NCBI GenBank assembly: GCA_021234155.1
Contig: JAJEKV010000014.1
Coordinates: 16,278,872-16,342,871, forward strand
DNA: 64,000 nucleotides
Source of the DNA: Isoetes taiwanensis
Taxonomy: Eukaryota; Streptophyta; Lycopodiopsida; Isoetales; Isoetaceae
Direction of reading: 5' to 3'
The notes under the pieces are model-generated. The model was given only the letters and a program-made list of their open reading frames with translations. It made no database searches and was not told where the DNA came from. Below, one piece after another: positions 27,202-40,200 of the stretch. The translations under genes and the position numbers were made by a program. The number at the start of each line of letters is the position of its first letter. The stretch's first letter is position 1.

Positions 27202-29604
27202 AATCCAATCAAATTTAGAACCTGGACACCAAGTGTATCTACTATGAAGCCTGATGAAAACAGGGAACCATGATGTTATTAAAACGCTTCTAATTTCTCT
27301 GCAGACTGTAATTATTCCTTCACCAAGTTGTTCAAACAAGCCCGACTCGAGCTTCAAAAAGCATGCGGTATCCATGCTTTGAAAGTTTATCACAAGAAGT
27401 AACATGTGTAAGTGAGAGATGGTCGGCAAATTCGCCTTCTCGACCAAAAATCGATAGCGATACCGGCAATCTTGAATCTTTGAAACTCTCCTAATAACCA
27501 TGTCAAGCTCAGATGCATTCAAAACACGGATCAATGGTCCCCTTATAATATGCTAGGTGAGCATCAGGAGAGATGAAAGTAATGGGAAAAAACCGACTTT
27601 CTTGAGAAACCCACCGCTATATTCTTTGTGGAAAAGGTCCGTTAATATCATGCAAGTCAGTTTGTAAATCTAGAGTATATCTAGAGATTTTGACCCTAGT
27701 CCCTCAATTTCTTTCTTTGTATTTCGTATTCAACTTAAGATTGCCAAGATGATGGCATACACACCTAAATCAAGATGCACTAGATGCCAGACCAATCAAT
27801 AGGAAGCAATAGATGGAAATGCTCTTCACTGTGCAAAAATGGGTGTACCATAAAACTAAACTCTAAAGTGAAACACAACATGAAAGCTATTAAAGAAATT
27901 ACCTCGTTTACGCACACAAAAAATCCTCATAACTGACACCACCTCAAGAATACAATGCCTCAATTGCTTATTTGTTTCTCGTGGATTCATCCTCCAACTA
28001 GTGGCCTCGGAATCAATATGATGCTTTGAGTGGGATTTGCCAAAGTTTTCTTTTAGGCCTAACAAATCTTTGATTTGGAAATACAATTGGGCACGAGAGG
28101 TTTGAATTTTTGTCTTTCAAATATTAATTGGTTGGATTCTAAGAACGTTATGAGTTGTATGTCGACGATGAAATATTCAATTGGTCGTTTCAAAGAAAAG
28201 ATTAAATAGGGCAAACATCTTCATCCGCTTTGTATATTCTACGAAATTTATTTTTCTAACGGGGCGTGGGCCTTAATAGTTTAGGAAATCTATTTTCGTA
28301 TTCTCTTGAAAATCATACCCCATTATTGGATACTTCATCTTTGGAACCTTCGTTGTTTGCTTAGATAGAGAAATTACTTTGACTTTATCCCGATAACAAA
28401 CATATACCATGAGCCTTAGTTAATCGATTAGAAAGCAAGCAGCAAATAGTCCTACTAGATTGATATGCAAGTTAGATTTAAAAGATACGCAATTTACCCT
28501 GGTAAATATTGTATTAAATATCTCGTTTACAGCCTCCCTCCTGAAATTAGGTAAACTTTGGCAAAGTTGCCATGGGACATCTGAAAATAACAACCCATGG
28601 TCATTATCACCTCTAATATAAAACGGGAAAAAATTGAAACAAATACCAATTGTGCACAAAAAAGAAAAAGATATAGATAATTAAGTAAATGGACCTAATC
28701 TATCACAGGAGCATAGGTTAAGAATCTAGTTGAAAAAGACATCTTCATGCCTTGGGACCTAGCACAACAAAATGCAATGTTGAGTACAACAAAATGCGAT
28801 GTTGAGCTGGAGCAAAACCAAAAAGAAATTTATCTCACAAAAACATGGTGAGATCTTTTAGCATCCCCACTTGCAAAAAACATGCATGTGGTGGTTATAC
28901 GAAATGCCAAAATGGCTCTACAAATACTGACTCTATTTTGACCTTCAAGTCCATGTTATGGAATTTTAAGGCCACCACAAAATAGCATATTTTGACATTT
29001 GTGTAGAGCTTTGGAAGCTCAACTAACATTTTCATATGTGGCAAATATCACCTACGTATTCAAAAGTAGACTTTCGTGAAAAACAATTCAAGCAAAACAC
29101 ATATAACATACCATTCTAACCATTTGCAGATGCAAGACATCATAAAGCTGGGTTTTTTTATGTTGTTGGACACTTTTTAGAATCTACGTTTTTAGAAGCA
29201 AAGGCATTGCCAATGCAAGTCAATTTGCCAAGCTCCAACCATGAACAATGTGCATTGTGGCATGCAGTTGCAGCATGCAACCATCCAGCTGACCTCAATA
29301 GTTGTTAGAGTCTGTAAAAAGTACGTGGACACTAAAGAAATTATTAGCATGCAACCATCCAGCTGACCTCAATAGTTGTTAGAGTCTGTAAAAAGTACGT
29401 GGACACTAAAGAAATTATTTCACAATTGTCTGCATAAACTTTTTATGGCTTACATTATATATTTTGCACCAATCATAGCTTGAATGTGCACGCAGGCATC
29501 ACAAAGGACAATTGATCAAAAAATAGCTACAACCATTTGCTATGAAGTTAATCCTCCAACGTGGGTGGGAGACGGGAGCGGGTGCAAGTCCCAGCAACCA
29601 TGCC

Positions 29605-29643
<39 letters not shown>

Positions 29644-30042
29644 AGGGAGAGGGAGAGGGAGAGGGAGATGTTGATCCTCCATACAAACATTTGCAAATGA
29701 AAATATCATGAGACATGCATTGTCAATTCCACGCCCTTGGTTGTGCATACACGTTAGACATGATAAGTTCAACACCACGTCTATTGGGACAAAAAAAATA
29801 CGCCCCATATAGCACCATTGAAACATTGTTAGAAAGTAGCTTGGACCGCTATAATAGTCCTATAAATGACATATACAACTAGGAAGCCTAAATTAAGGAT
29901 TAGTAAAAAACGCAGATTCAACATGAACAGGCTATGAGCCTTACGAGTTGCATATTTTGAAAGCTATGAGATGCATACCTTACTTTGTTTAATCGATTAA
30001 ATTCGGCATTTGGGGAAAGACATGATGTCGCTAGCATTTCAG
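27202..30042 (+). repeat. array unit 6
   Basis: Full unit. A 17-bp deletion removes TTTGCATCATAGAAC and flanks near 28916, the site where unit 1 has its poly(A) insertion. GA-rich tract about 29607-29669. A minus-strand frame of 76 codons is longer here because GGCCTCCAGAATC reads GGCCTCGGAATC (~28006). Confidence 0.9.
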
Positions 30043-32460
30043 AATCCAATCAAATTTAGAACACGGACACCAAGTGTATCTACTATGAAGCCCTGATGAA
30101 AACAGGGAACCATGATGTTATTAAAACGCTTCTAATTTCTCTGCATTTGTAATTATTCCTTCACCAAGTTGTTCAAACAACCCGACTCGAGCTTCAAAAA
30201 GCATGCGGTATCCATGCTTTGAAAGTTTATCACAAGAAGTAACATGTCTTAGAGATGGTGGCAAATTCGCCTTCTCCGACCAAAAATCGATAGCGATACC
30301 AGCAATACTGAATCTTTGAAACTCTCCTAATAACCATGTCAAGCTCGTATGCATTCAAAACACCAGATCAATGGTCCCCTTATAATATGCTAGGTGAGCA
30401 TCACAGAGAGATGAAAGTAATGGGAAAAAAAACCCAGCTTTCTTGAAACCCACCGCTATATTCTTCGTGGAAAAGGTCCGTTAATATCATGCAAGTCGGT
30501 TTGTAAATCTAGAGTATATCTAGAGATTTTGACCCTAGTCCCTCAATTTCTTTCTTTGTATTTACGTATTCAACTTAAGATTGCCAAGATGATGGCATAC
30601 ACACCTAAATCAAGATGCACTAGATGCCGGACCAATCAATAGGAAGCAATAGATGGAAATGCTCTTCATCGTGCAAAATGGGTGTACCATAAAACTAAAC
30701 TCTAAAGTGAAACACAACATGAAAGCTATTAAAGAAATTACCTCGTTTTACGCACACAAAAATCCTCATAAGCGACACCACCTCAAGAATACAATGCCTC
30801 AATTGCTTATTTGTTTCTCGTGGATTCATCCTCCAACTAGTGGCCTCCAGAATCAATATGATGCTTTGAGTGGGATTTGCCAAAGTTTTCTTTTAGGCCT
30901 AACAAATCTTTGATTTGGAAATACAATTTGGGCACCAGAGGTTTCGAATTTTTTGTCTTTCAAATATTAATTGGTTGGATTCTAAGAACGTTATGAGTTG
31001 TATGTCGACGATGAAATATTCAATTGGTCGTTTCAAAGAAAAGATTAAATAGGGCAAACATCTTCATCCGCTTTGTATATTCTACGAAATTTATTTTTCT
31101 AACATGACGTGGACGCAATAGTTTAGGAAATCTATTTTCGTATTCTCTTGAAAATCATACCCCATTATTGGATACTTCATGCTGGAACCTTCCTTGTTGC
31201 CTGCTTAGATAGAGAAATTACTTTGACTTTATCCTGATAACAAACATATACCATGAGCCTTAGTTAATCGATTAGAAAGCAAGCAGCAAATAGTCCTACT
31301 AGATTGATATGCAAGTTAGATTTAAAAGATCATAATTTACCTGGTAAATATTGTATTAAATATCTCGTTTACAGCCTCCCTCCTGAAATTAGGTAAACTT
31401 TGGCAAAGTTGCCATGGGACATCTGAAAATAACAACCCATGGTCATTATCACCTCTAATATAAAACGGGAAAAAATTGAAACAAATACCAATTGTGCACA
31501 AAAAAGAAAAAGATATAGATAATTAAGTAAATGGACCTAATCTATCACAGGAGCATAGGTTAAGAATCTAGTTGAAAAAGACATCTTCATGCCTTGGGAC
31601 CTAGCACAACAAAATGCAATGTTGAGTACAACAAAATGCGATGTTGAGCTGGAGCAAAACCAAAAAGAAATTTATCTCACAAAAACATGGTGAGATCTTT
31701 TAGCATCCCCACTTGCAAAAAACATGCATGTGGTGGTTATACGAAATGCCAAAATGGCTTTGCATCATAGAACTCTACAAATACTGACTCTATTTTGACC
31801 TTCAAGTCCATGTTATGGAATTTTAAGGCCACCACAAAATAGCATATTTTGACATTTGTGTAGAGCTTTGGAAGCTCAACTAACATTTTCATATGTGGCA
31901 AATATCACCTACCTATTCAAAAGTAGACTTTCGTGAAAAACAATTCAAGCAAAACACATATAACATACCATTCTAACCATTTGCAGATGCAAGACATCAT
32001 AAAGCTGGGTTTTTTTATGTTGTTGGACACTTTTTAGAATCTACGTTTTTAGAAGCAAAGGCATTGCCAATGCAAGTCAATTTGCCAAGCTCCAACCATG
32101 AACAATGTGCATTGTGGCATGCAGTTGCAGCATGCAACCATCCAGCTGACCTCAATAGTTGTTAGAGTCTGTAAAAAGTACGTGGACACTAAAGAAATTA
32201 TTAGCATGCAACCATCCAGCTGACCTCAATAGTTGTTAGAGTCTGTAAAAAGTACGTGGACACTAAAGAAATTATTTCACAATTGTCTGCATAAACTTTT
32301 TATGGCTTACATTATATATTTTGCACCAATCATAGCTTGAATGTGCACGCACGCATCACAAAGGACAATTGATCAAAAATAGCTACAACCATTTGCTATG
32401 AAGTTAATCCTCCAACGTGGGTGGGAGGCGGGAGCGGGTGCAAGTCCCAAAGAACCATGC

Positions 32461-32502
<42 letters not shown>

Positions 32503-32930
32503 AGGGAGAGGGAGAGGGAGAGGGAGAGGGAGAGGGAGAGGGAGAGGGAGAGGGAGATGTTAATCCTCCATACAAACATTTGCAAATGAAAATATCATGA
32601 GACATGCATTGTCAATTCCACGCCCTTGGTTGTGCATACGCAGTACATGATAAGTTCAACACCACGTCTATTGGGACAAAAAAATACGCCCCCATATAGC
32701 ACCATTGAAACATTGTTAGAAAGTAGCTTGGACCGCTATAATAGTCCTATAAATGACATATACAACTAGGAAGCCTAAATTAAGGATTAGTAAAAAACGC
32801 AGATTCAACATGAACAGGCTATGAGCCTTACGAGTTGCATATTTTGAAAGCTATGAGATGCATACCTTACTTTGTTTAATCGATTAAATTAGGCATTTGG
32901 GGAAAGACATGATGTCGCTAGCATTTCGAG
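30043..32930 (+). repeat. array unit 7
   Basis: Full unit. GA-rich tract about 32463-32558 with eleven or so GGGAGA steps. It is otherwise close to units 2 and 3. Confidence 0.9.
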
Positions 32931-34708
32931 AATCCAATCAAATTTAGAACACGGACACCAAGTGTATCTACTATGAAGCCCGATGAAAACAGGGAACCAT
33001 GATGTTATTAAAACGCTTCTAATTTCTCTGCATAGATGTAATTATTCCTTCACCAAGTTGTTCAAACAATCGACTCAGAGCTTCAAAAGCATGCGGTATC
33101 CATGCTTTGAAAGTTTATCACAAGAAGTAACATGTGCTTAGAGATGGTCGGCAAATTAAGCCTTCTCCGACCAAAAATCGATAGCAGTACCAAAGCAATC
33201 TTGAATCTTTCTCCTAATAACCATGTCAAGCTCGTATGCATTCAAAACACCGGATCAATGGTCCCCTTATAATATGCTAGGTGAGCATCACGAGAGAGAT
33301 GAAAGTAATGGGAAAAAACCAAACTTTCTTGAGAAACCCACCGCTATATTCTTTGTGGAAAAGGTCCGTTAATATCATGCAAGTCGGTTTGTAAATCTAG
33401 AGTATATCTAGAGATTTTGACCCTAGTCCCTCAATTTCTTTCTTTGTATTTACGTATTCAACTTAAGATTGCCAAGATGATGGCATACACACCTAAATCA
33501 AGATGCACTAGATGCCGGACCAATCAATAGGAAGCAATAGATGGAAATGCTCTTCTTCATTGCAAAAATGGGTGTACCATAAAACTAAACTCTAAAGTGA
33601 AACACAACATGAAAGCTATTAAAGAAATTACCTCGTTTACGCACACAAAAATCCTCATAAGCGACACCACCTCAAGAATACAATGCCTCAATTGCTTATT
33701 TGTTTCTCGTGGATTCATCCTCCAACTAGTGGCCTCGGAATCAATATGATGCTTTGAGTGGGATTTGCCAAAGTTTTCTTTTTAGGCCTAACAAATCTTT
33801 GATTTGGAAATACAATTTGGGCACGAGAGGGTTTGAATTTTTGTCTTTCAAATATTAATTGGTTGGATTCTAAGAACGTTATGAGTTGTATGTCGGCGAT
33901 GAAATATTCAATTGGTCGTTTCAAAGAAAAGATTAAATAGGGCAAACATCTTCATCGCTTTGTATATTCTCTGAAATTTATTTTTCTAACGGGGCGTGGG
34001 ACCTTAATAGTTTAGGAAATCTATTTTCGTATTCTCTTGAAAATCATACCCCATTATTGGATACTTCATCTTTTGGAACCTTCGTTGTTGCCTGCTTAGA
34101 TAGAGAAATTACTTTGACTTTATCGATAACAAACATATACCATGAGCCTTAGTTAATCGATTAGAAAGCAAACAAATAGTCCTACTAGATTGATATGCAA
34201 GTTAGATTTAAAAGATACGCAATTTACCCTGGTAAATATTGTATTAAATATCTCGTTCTGACCTCCCTCCCGAAATTAGGTAAACTTTGGCAAAGTTGCC
34301 ATGGGACATCTGAAAATAACAACCCATGGTCATTATCACCTCTAATATAAAACGGGAAAAAATTGAAACAAATACCAATTGTGCACAAAAAAGAAAAAGA
34401 TATAGATAATTAAGTAAATGGACCTAATCTATCACAGGAGCATAGGTTAAGAATCTAGTTGAAAAAGACATCTTCATGCCTTGGGACCTAGCACAACAAA
34501 ATGCAATGTTGAGTACAACAAAATGCGATGTTGAGCTGGAGCAAAACCAAAAAGAAATTTATCTCACAAAAACATGGTGAGATCTTTTAGCATCCCGACT
34601 TGCAAAAAACATGCATGTGGTGGTTATACGAAATGCCAAAATGGCTTTGCATCATAGAACTCTACAAATACTGACTCTATTTTGACCTTCAAGTCCATGT
34701 TATGGAAT
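32931..34708 (+). repeat. array unit 8, truncated
   Basis: Partial unit that stops abruptly after TCCATGTTATGGAAT, where every other unit continues TTTAAGGCCACC. The sequence after 34708 belongs to a PIF/Harbinger element. Confidence 0.9.
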
Positions 34709-35421
34709 CAAGCCTCCTGAACAACGAAGACTATGTACAAGAAATACAAGAATTGGAAGAAATTTATAATTCATGTACTGGTAATGGTAATGGTACTTCT
34801 AATGTAGAGAACTTTACCCAATAACCTACCAATTCTAAGAATTTAAGAAATTATGTGAGTACTCATTGGACTGCTCATGAGTTGATGATTCTTCAGGCTG
34901 CCAAGAAGGCAGATGAGGAGAAGTATATGTTTGGGGGATGTAGAGAGAAAATGAAGAAACGAGATGTAAGATGGAGTGAAATGAGGAGAAGGCAGATGAG
35001 GAGAAGTGCATGTTTGGGGGATGTAGAGATAAAATGAAGAAACGAGCTGTAAGATAGAGTGAGATTGAAAACTACTATTAGAAACACGATGATAGAAGAT
35101 CTCATAAAGCTTGCTTGACAAAATGGGTGGGGCTTGCGGGAGACTTTAAGAAGATCAATAATTATGAGAGGGAAATTCCTAGCGGACGAAATGGCTACTG
35201 GTAGATGTCTAATACGAAGCGCAAAGATTGCAATTTGCCTATTAACTTCTTCATGGATGTTAATGATGCAATGGTCAGATGGTATGGAAGAAAGACATCA
35301 ATTAATCCTGGTGGTCTTGTATGAATCTTCCATTCCAAGCTCTACAACTGCTAATGCACTTCATGTAATGGCTAATGGGTTCCTCCAACTTTGTCAAAAA
35401 TTTTCTACTTCCAAGTGATAT
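34709..35421 (+). pseudogene. PIF/Harbinger ORF1, trihelix/Myb-like DNA-binding protein, broken
   Basis: From the array junction the plus strand is open as SLLNNEDYVQEIQELEEIYN, then has a stop near 34822 and continues as THWTAHELMILQAAKKADEE (34863 onward), the first helix of a trihelix/Myb-SANT-like domain. After a disordered duplicated part (AGAAGGCAGATGAGGAGAAG occurs at ~34905 and ~34985), the text resumes from about 35117: TKWVGLAGDFKKINNYERE, NLPINFFMDVNDA, RWYGRK. This is the typical plant trihelix sequence 'KWDNL..DFKKV.DYE' with several stops and frame changes. Harbinger-type transposons carry such a protein beside the transposase. The 5' part is lost at the macrosatellite boundary. 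Confidence 0.75.
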
Positions 35422-36260
35422 GAGTGTTATGTAAGTGCTCCACAAGCATACACGTAGTTGGATGCATGTACTTGTACATGTCAGTTTTAAGATAGATAGA
35501 TAGAGGTAGTGTTGTACCATTAAAAGGTACAATGCGCCGTGGTAGCAATGGGTAACCAACATTACCAATAATGTACTCATGAATACTCTGCCCAGATATT
35601 TGGATTGAAGCACCATTAAACCTCTCATAGATGGGCAAAATTTGAAATTCTAAGTTATCGTGCATCATTTACATTACCAGAATATCCAGCAACAACATCC
35701 AAAAGTCTAGTTCGACTATCAACAATGGCTTGCACTAGCATGGAGAAGTTCTTCTCTTTGTCAAACCAACCAACTTCACTTTCATATTCAGGGAGCTCCA
35801 TGACAATGTATATGGCATCAATGGTTCCATAACAATATTGAAAACTATGTAAGCTTGAAAACCGTGCCTCGCTCTAACCATGTCTTCACTTGTTGGCCAT
35901 TGCAAATGCCTCTGCGCAGTCTTTTATAATGCTTCAACAAACTTCAAAGTTACTCGTGATGCTAGATGTTCCAACACCAAATAGCTCTGATAAAGTTATA
36001 AGCTATCACTTGACGCTAATCTCTTAAGAGCAATGGCAACCTGTTCCTTCACGGAAACCACACGATTAGGAATGGTAGAGAAACATGCAGGTGTACGGGA
36101 CTCTAGTTCAAGCGCAACTGATTTACAAATGTAACGAAAGGTATCTTGAGAAATTCTAAAAAGAGTTTGAATCTAGTTGCATCTAGTATCATCACATAAT
36201 CTTCAAAATGGTACCACTAATGAATTGAGCGAGGTCTAATGTACCATTGTCCATATCTGA
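35404..36260 (-). pseudogene. PIF/Harbinger (DDE_Tnp_4-type) transposase relic
   Basis: On the minus strand, from about 36150 downwards: RISQDTFRYICKSVALELE (N-terminal helical region), VSVKEQVAIALKRLASSDSL, FVEAL...RHLQWPTSEDM, then YGTIDAIYIVMELPE (first catalytic Asp), NFSMLVQAIVDSRTRLLDVV and GYSGNVNDAR. Below this follow RFNGASIQISGQSIHEYIIG and NVGYPLLP. The order matches plant PIF-like transposases. There are in-frame stops (near 36120, 36000 and 35950) and frame changes. The usual Asp in 'GD.GYPL' is Asn (IIGNVGYPLLP), so the catalytic site is also lost. It is convergent with the ORF1 relic to its left. Confidence 0.85.
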
Positions 36261-36425
36261 TTCCAGCTAGTTGACATCCTCTCTTGTTGTTCTTCATCAT
36301 TTTCAATATCCAGAAAACAACAAGGAATTCGTTTCTTGAACTTGAAAATCTTCTTCATCATCCAAAAGGGCATCGATGTCATCCAAGAGCTTCAATGCTA
36401 TCGTCATAGCTTGGGGCAGTAGTGC

Positions 36426-36539
36426 TAATAGAATAGAATAGAATAGAACAGAACAGAACATAGTAGAATAGAATAGAATAGAATAGAATAGAATAGAATG
36501 GAATAGAATAGAATAGAATAGAATAGAATAGAATAGAAT
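36426..36539 (+). repeat. (GAATA)n microsatellite
   Basis: About 22 copies of AATAG/GAATA with a few A-to-C variants at 36446-36460. It lies just beyond the transposase relic. Confidence 0.95.
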
Positions 36540-37285
36540 CCATTTTGTATCTATGAACTCATTTAAGTAGTAGAAAAATTTGAATGGAAAAGAAGGAACT
36601 GGAACGCAAACGATAAAAAATTAGGATGTATATTGCCATTCGTGGGATTGAAATAGGGCGACAGCGCGGAGCCCTGTTGACATCCCAGGAATGGCAAGTA
36701 GATTGCGACTCCTGTAACGTGAAATACTTAAGAAGCATTTTGCCAGGAGTAAAAACAATCGGAATGCTGGGTAAATGCTCCAGAATGCAGGGCAAAGATG
36801 CCGCAGTAGAGGCTTGTCGCTAGAGAATCCGCCGGAGTAGAAGAAGAAGAAGAAGAAGAGATTTTAACGTCACGCCACAAGGCAGCGTCCTATCGGACAT
36901 ATGACACTTTACAAGAAGCTGACCTTCGCAATTATTTTTTGTTAACTTTCTTGATTTGAAATGCCACGTGGCACGACGCCAGTGGTAGGCCTCTTGTGTT
37001 TTTTACGTAATGGGAATGGTATCCTAATTACGATCTCAGTTTTGCTGACGTGGAAAACTGGGCTGCAGGGCCGGTTCACATGCAACCATCGGGGGTCTGT
37101 TTTGCCCCGTGTAAATTGGCGATGATGGGCGATGGTGGGCCCTTGGTCGTGAAGGTGCATGTGAACCCAGCCTAATGGGGATGCCACCCCTGAGTTACGA
37201 CTCCCGGCTTCCCTAATGTTTTTGCCCCGGCTTCCCTATACCTGGCCAATATTTCCTATGCTGGGGTGTGCCTGTGCAAGAGCGC
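36540..37285 (+). promoter_or_regulatory. upstream region of the DExH1-type helicase gene
   Basis: No gene is visible. A (GAA)n run lies at 36840-36862. The segment is richer in GC than its surroundings from about 37040 onward, as expected near a transcription start. An in-frame stop (TAA, 37214) precedes the chosen ATG. No TATA box or specific site could be fixed. Confidence 0.35.
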
Positions 37286-40200
37286 ATGACCTCCTTCTCT
37301 GCTAATATCATCCCCGCGATCAGAATCCTTAGCATTAGCAGCTCCAGGTTGCCACCTTTGAGAATGTCAGGCAGAGCTTTTGGAGGCAGGGGTGCTGCTG
37401 CTCGCAACTCCCAAAGCCGAGGCAGAGGTCGTGGCGTTGGTGGTGGCAGAGGTGGAGAACAGCGATGGTGGGATCCTGTTTGGAGAGCACAAAAGCTCAA
37501 CCAAATTCGTGGAGAGGTAGAAATTTCTCAACTTTACAGGAAAAATGTTCAGCATCATTGGTTGCAATTTAAGAATTTATTGACAAACGGATTGAAATTT
37601 ATTGGTTTTGATGTCCCACTAACAAGACCGTTGCAGGGACCTAAACAAGAAACCTTGGACGAGAATGAGTGGTGGGAAGAGTTAGAAGGGTTCAGAAATA
37701 ATCAGAAACAGGAGATAATCATTAAAAGGAACTTTGGGCGCGAGGATGTCAGGATTTTGGAGGACATGGCAATTCAGAGCGGATTTCACTTGTAAGGAGC
37801 ACCTTTTAATCACTTTGCTTTTGTTTGCTAGCCTGTTACGCTTGAAGAAAATTCCTAGGTCTATAACGTGGCCAATGAACGTCAAGTATGTATAAACATA
37901 ATTATTCAGATCAAAGATGCTTTGTTACTTCACAAAAATAGCAACTTTACAATGATATGAATTTGTAAAATCTAGCCATAAAAGGTGCTTTTTTGGAAAG
38001 TTATTCCCCTAAACTACTAAGGAGTTCTCAGCTAAGTTTTGTATTCTTCCTGAAAGGAAGTCGGACATACAACAAAGGGCGAAACACTGTTCATGTTGTA
38101 AGCAAAATACCATTGCCAAACTATCGGCCTGATCTTGATGAGAAGCATGGGACTTCCCAGCGTGAGGTATGTTCATCTTGTAGAATATGTATTCTGGTAA
38201 TTTTGTAAGTATAAGTGAGGAGCATGTATTTAATCTCCTTCTTTTTCGGTTCCAGATCAAAATCTCAACAACAACAGAAGCTCATTTGGAGAATGTTCTA
38301 GCTCAAATGAAAGCTTCCGAATCTAGAACCAATGTATCATTAGGTCTTGGACGACAAGTTCCAAAATCTGCAGTGGTAGAGACTGATGAATATGCACCCA
38401 AATCATTGGATTCATTCAGAAAAGAGGAAGAAAGTAGCAGGTTGAAAGCTTATCAGTTCCATTTGCAGGTATTTGTTTTCAAATCTGCATGTTCATGCAT
38501 GTGTGGTTTTAGAAAAACAGATAATCAATTCTTCTTTAGATATAGATCAGCACCCAAGCACGATTTATCCGCAAAGCCAAGCTGATAATATTTTGTAATG
38601 CAATTTAAGAAGTGTCAAAAGTGATGATCTGACACCCTCTAATTGAAAACACATTGTATAATATTTGTAGAGTTAATTTTAGAAGATACCTTTAAAGGAC
38701 CAATTTATGCTTCTTCCCTTTAAATGCCAGATGATAGCATCATCATAATTCTCTTCTGAACAAGCATGAAGTGGCTAGTTCCACTTTAGGGTCTGCCAAG
38801 GTTGACGTGGTATGGGATAATTCCATCTAAAACAGCTACCTCTTTGTCAATATCATTTATATAGCCCAGACATCCCAACAGATGCAGTTCACTGGCATTG
38901 AAAGCACCCAAGAACAGCAAAAGAGAGTGAAGGAAGACAATGACCTCTTCACAATCACAAACAATGTGCAGGACTGACAGACCCAAATGCAGATTAGTGC
39001 TTTAGTCCAAGAAGCAGACATCGCCTTTGACTCTGATCGATCTCCCAGCGGGGAATTACCTTAGACGATCTGCATGTAGAAACTATAGCAATCCGTGAGT
39101 TAGTGAGTTCAATTCATTGGGAAGCCATGGGTAAATGCACAAGGAGTTATGGAGTATTATTGGAGGGAAATAAATCCGATGATTATATACACTGCGCAAC
39201 AATATCTTTTGGACCATTTCCCATTTGCATATAGACACCAAATTTGTGGCATGAGGGTGTTCTCCCATCACCTACAGATTGAGTGGGTAAAATGGCCTGG
39301 AATTCATTGGTTATCTTGACTATGCCGATTATGTAATTCTGGAGAAGTAGAAGATAAGCATGACCTCATGATGTCATGCCCAGCATATGAAGTCAGTTAG
39401 AAGGAAGCATAATATTCAACACTTGAGAAACCTTTACATGGTTCTTCAATTACCATCTACAGTGTTGTCAGTCCTGAAAGAATTGTGGCAGACGAGATAA
39501 GTTTATAAGACCTCCACATAATTTGGTTTTATGTGTATCTAAACATATGTATTTCTTTTCGCCTCCTAGACTGTAAGATCTCATGAGATTGTGAATACAT
39601 ATTTCTATTTCTACTTCAAGGCCTGAAATTTTCAAATGATATTTGGATTGGCTGTCATGCATCTTCTAAGGATAAGTTTCCAGCACCATTGAACTGATCT
39701 TCAACACCGGAGATCAGGCAAGAATGGCTGCACAGGTACTTTCTGGCCTCTGGCTAAAATTCGGAAGTCCTCCACCCTTGCTTGTGCCCTAAAACACAGC
39801 CATCATTTAAAGAATATGATGATACTCGAATATTCAAGTATTATGGATATAGAGAGGGCTTTCAACAACTCTATTGGAAATGTATCGGTAATGCTCGGGC
39901 CCAAGCTCGTTTTCTGCAGTAGCATATTATGATCGCTTTAACAGCTTGTGGCAAAAGGGAGAAGATTGTTTTACTGGCAGCTTAGTTGTGCCTTTATCTC
40001 CTTTCCTTCATGATCTTTAATCTTGCTGCTGTGTACATATGCTGGAAAGGAACAATGCTTTTAAGACTATTAAAGACCTCTTAGGGTCTATGAAACCAAT
40101 TACATACAACATTTTGAGTCTTCAAGGTGGGCGAGAGATTTTTAGCGATTTGATGTAATTTATTGATAAAAAGAATATCTACTCAAAATTTTTAAAGAAC

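Noticed and set aside
37214-37285. Helicase start at the GTG codon 37268
   Set aside because: GTG is not a usual start in nuclear plant genes, and an ATG follows in frame at 37286 after a stop at 37214.
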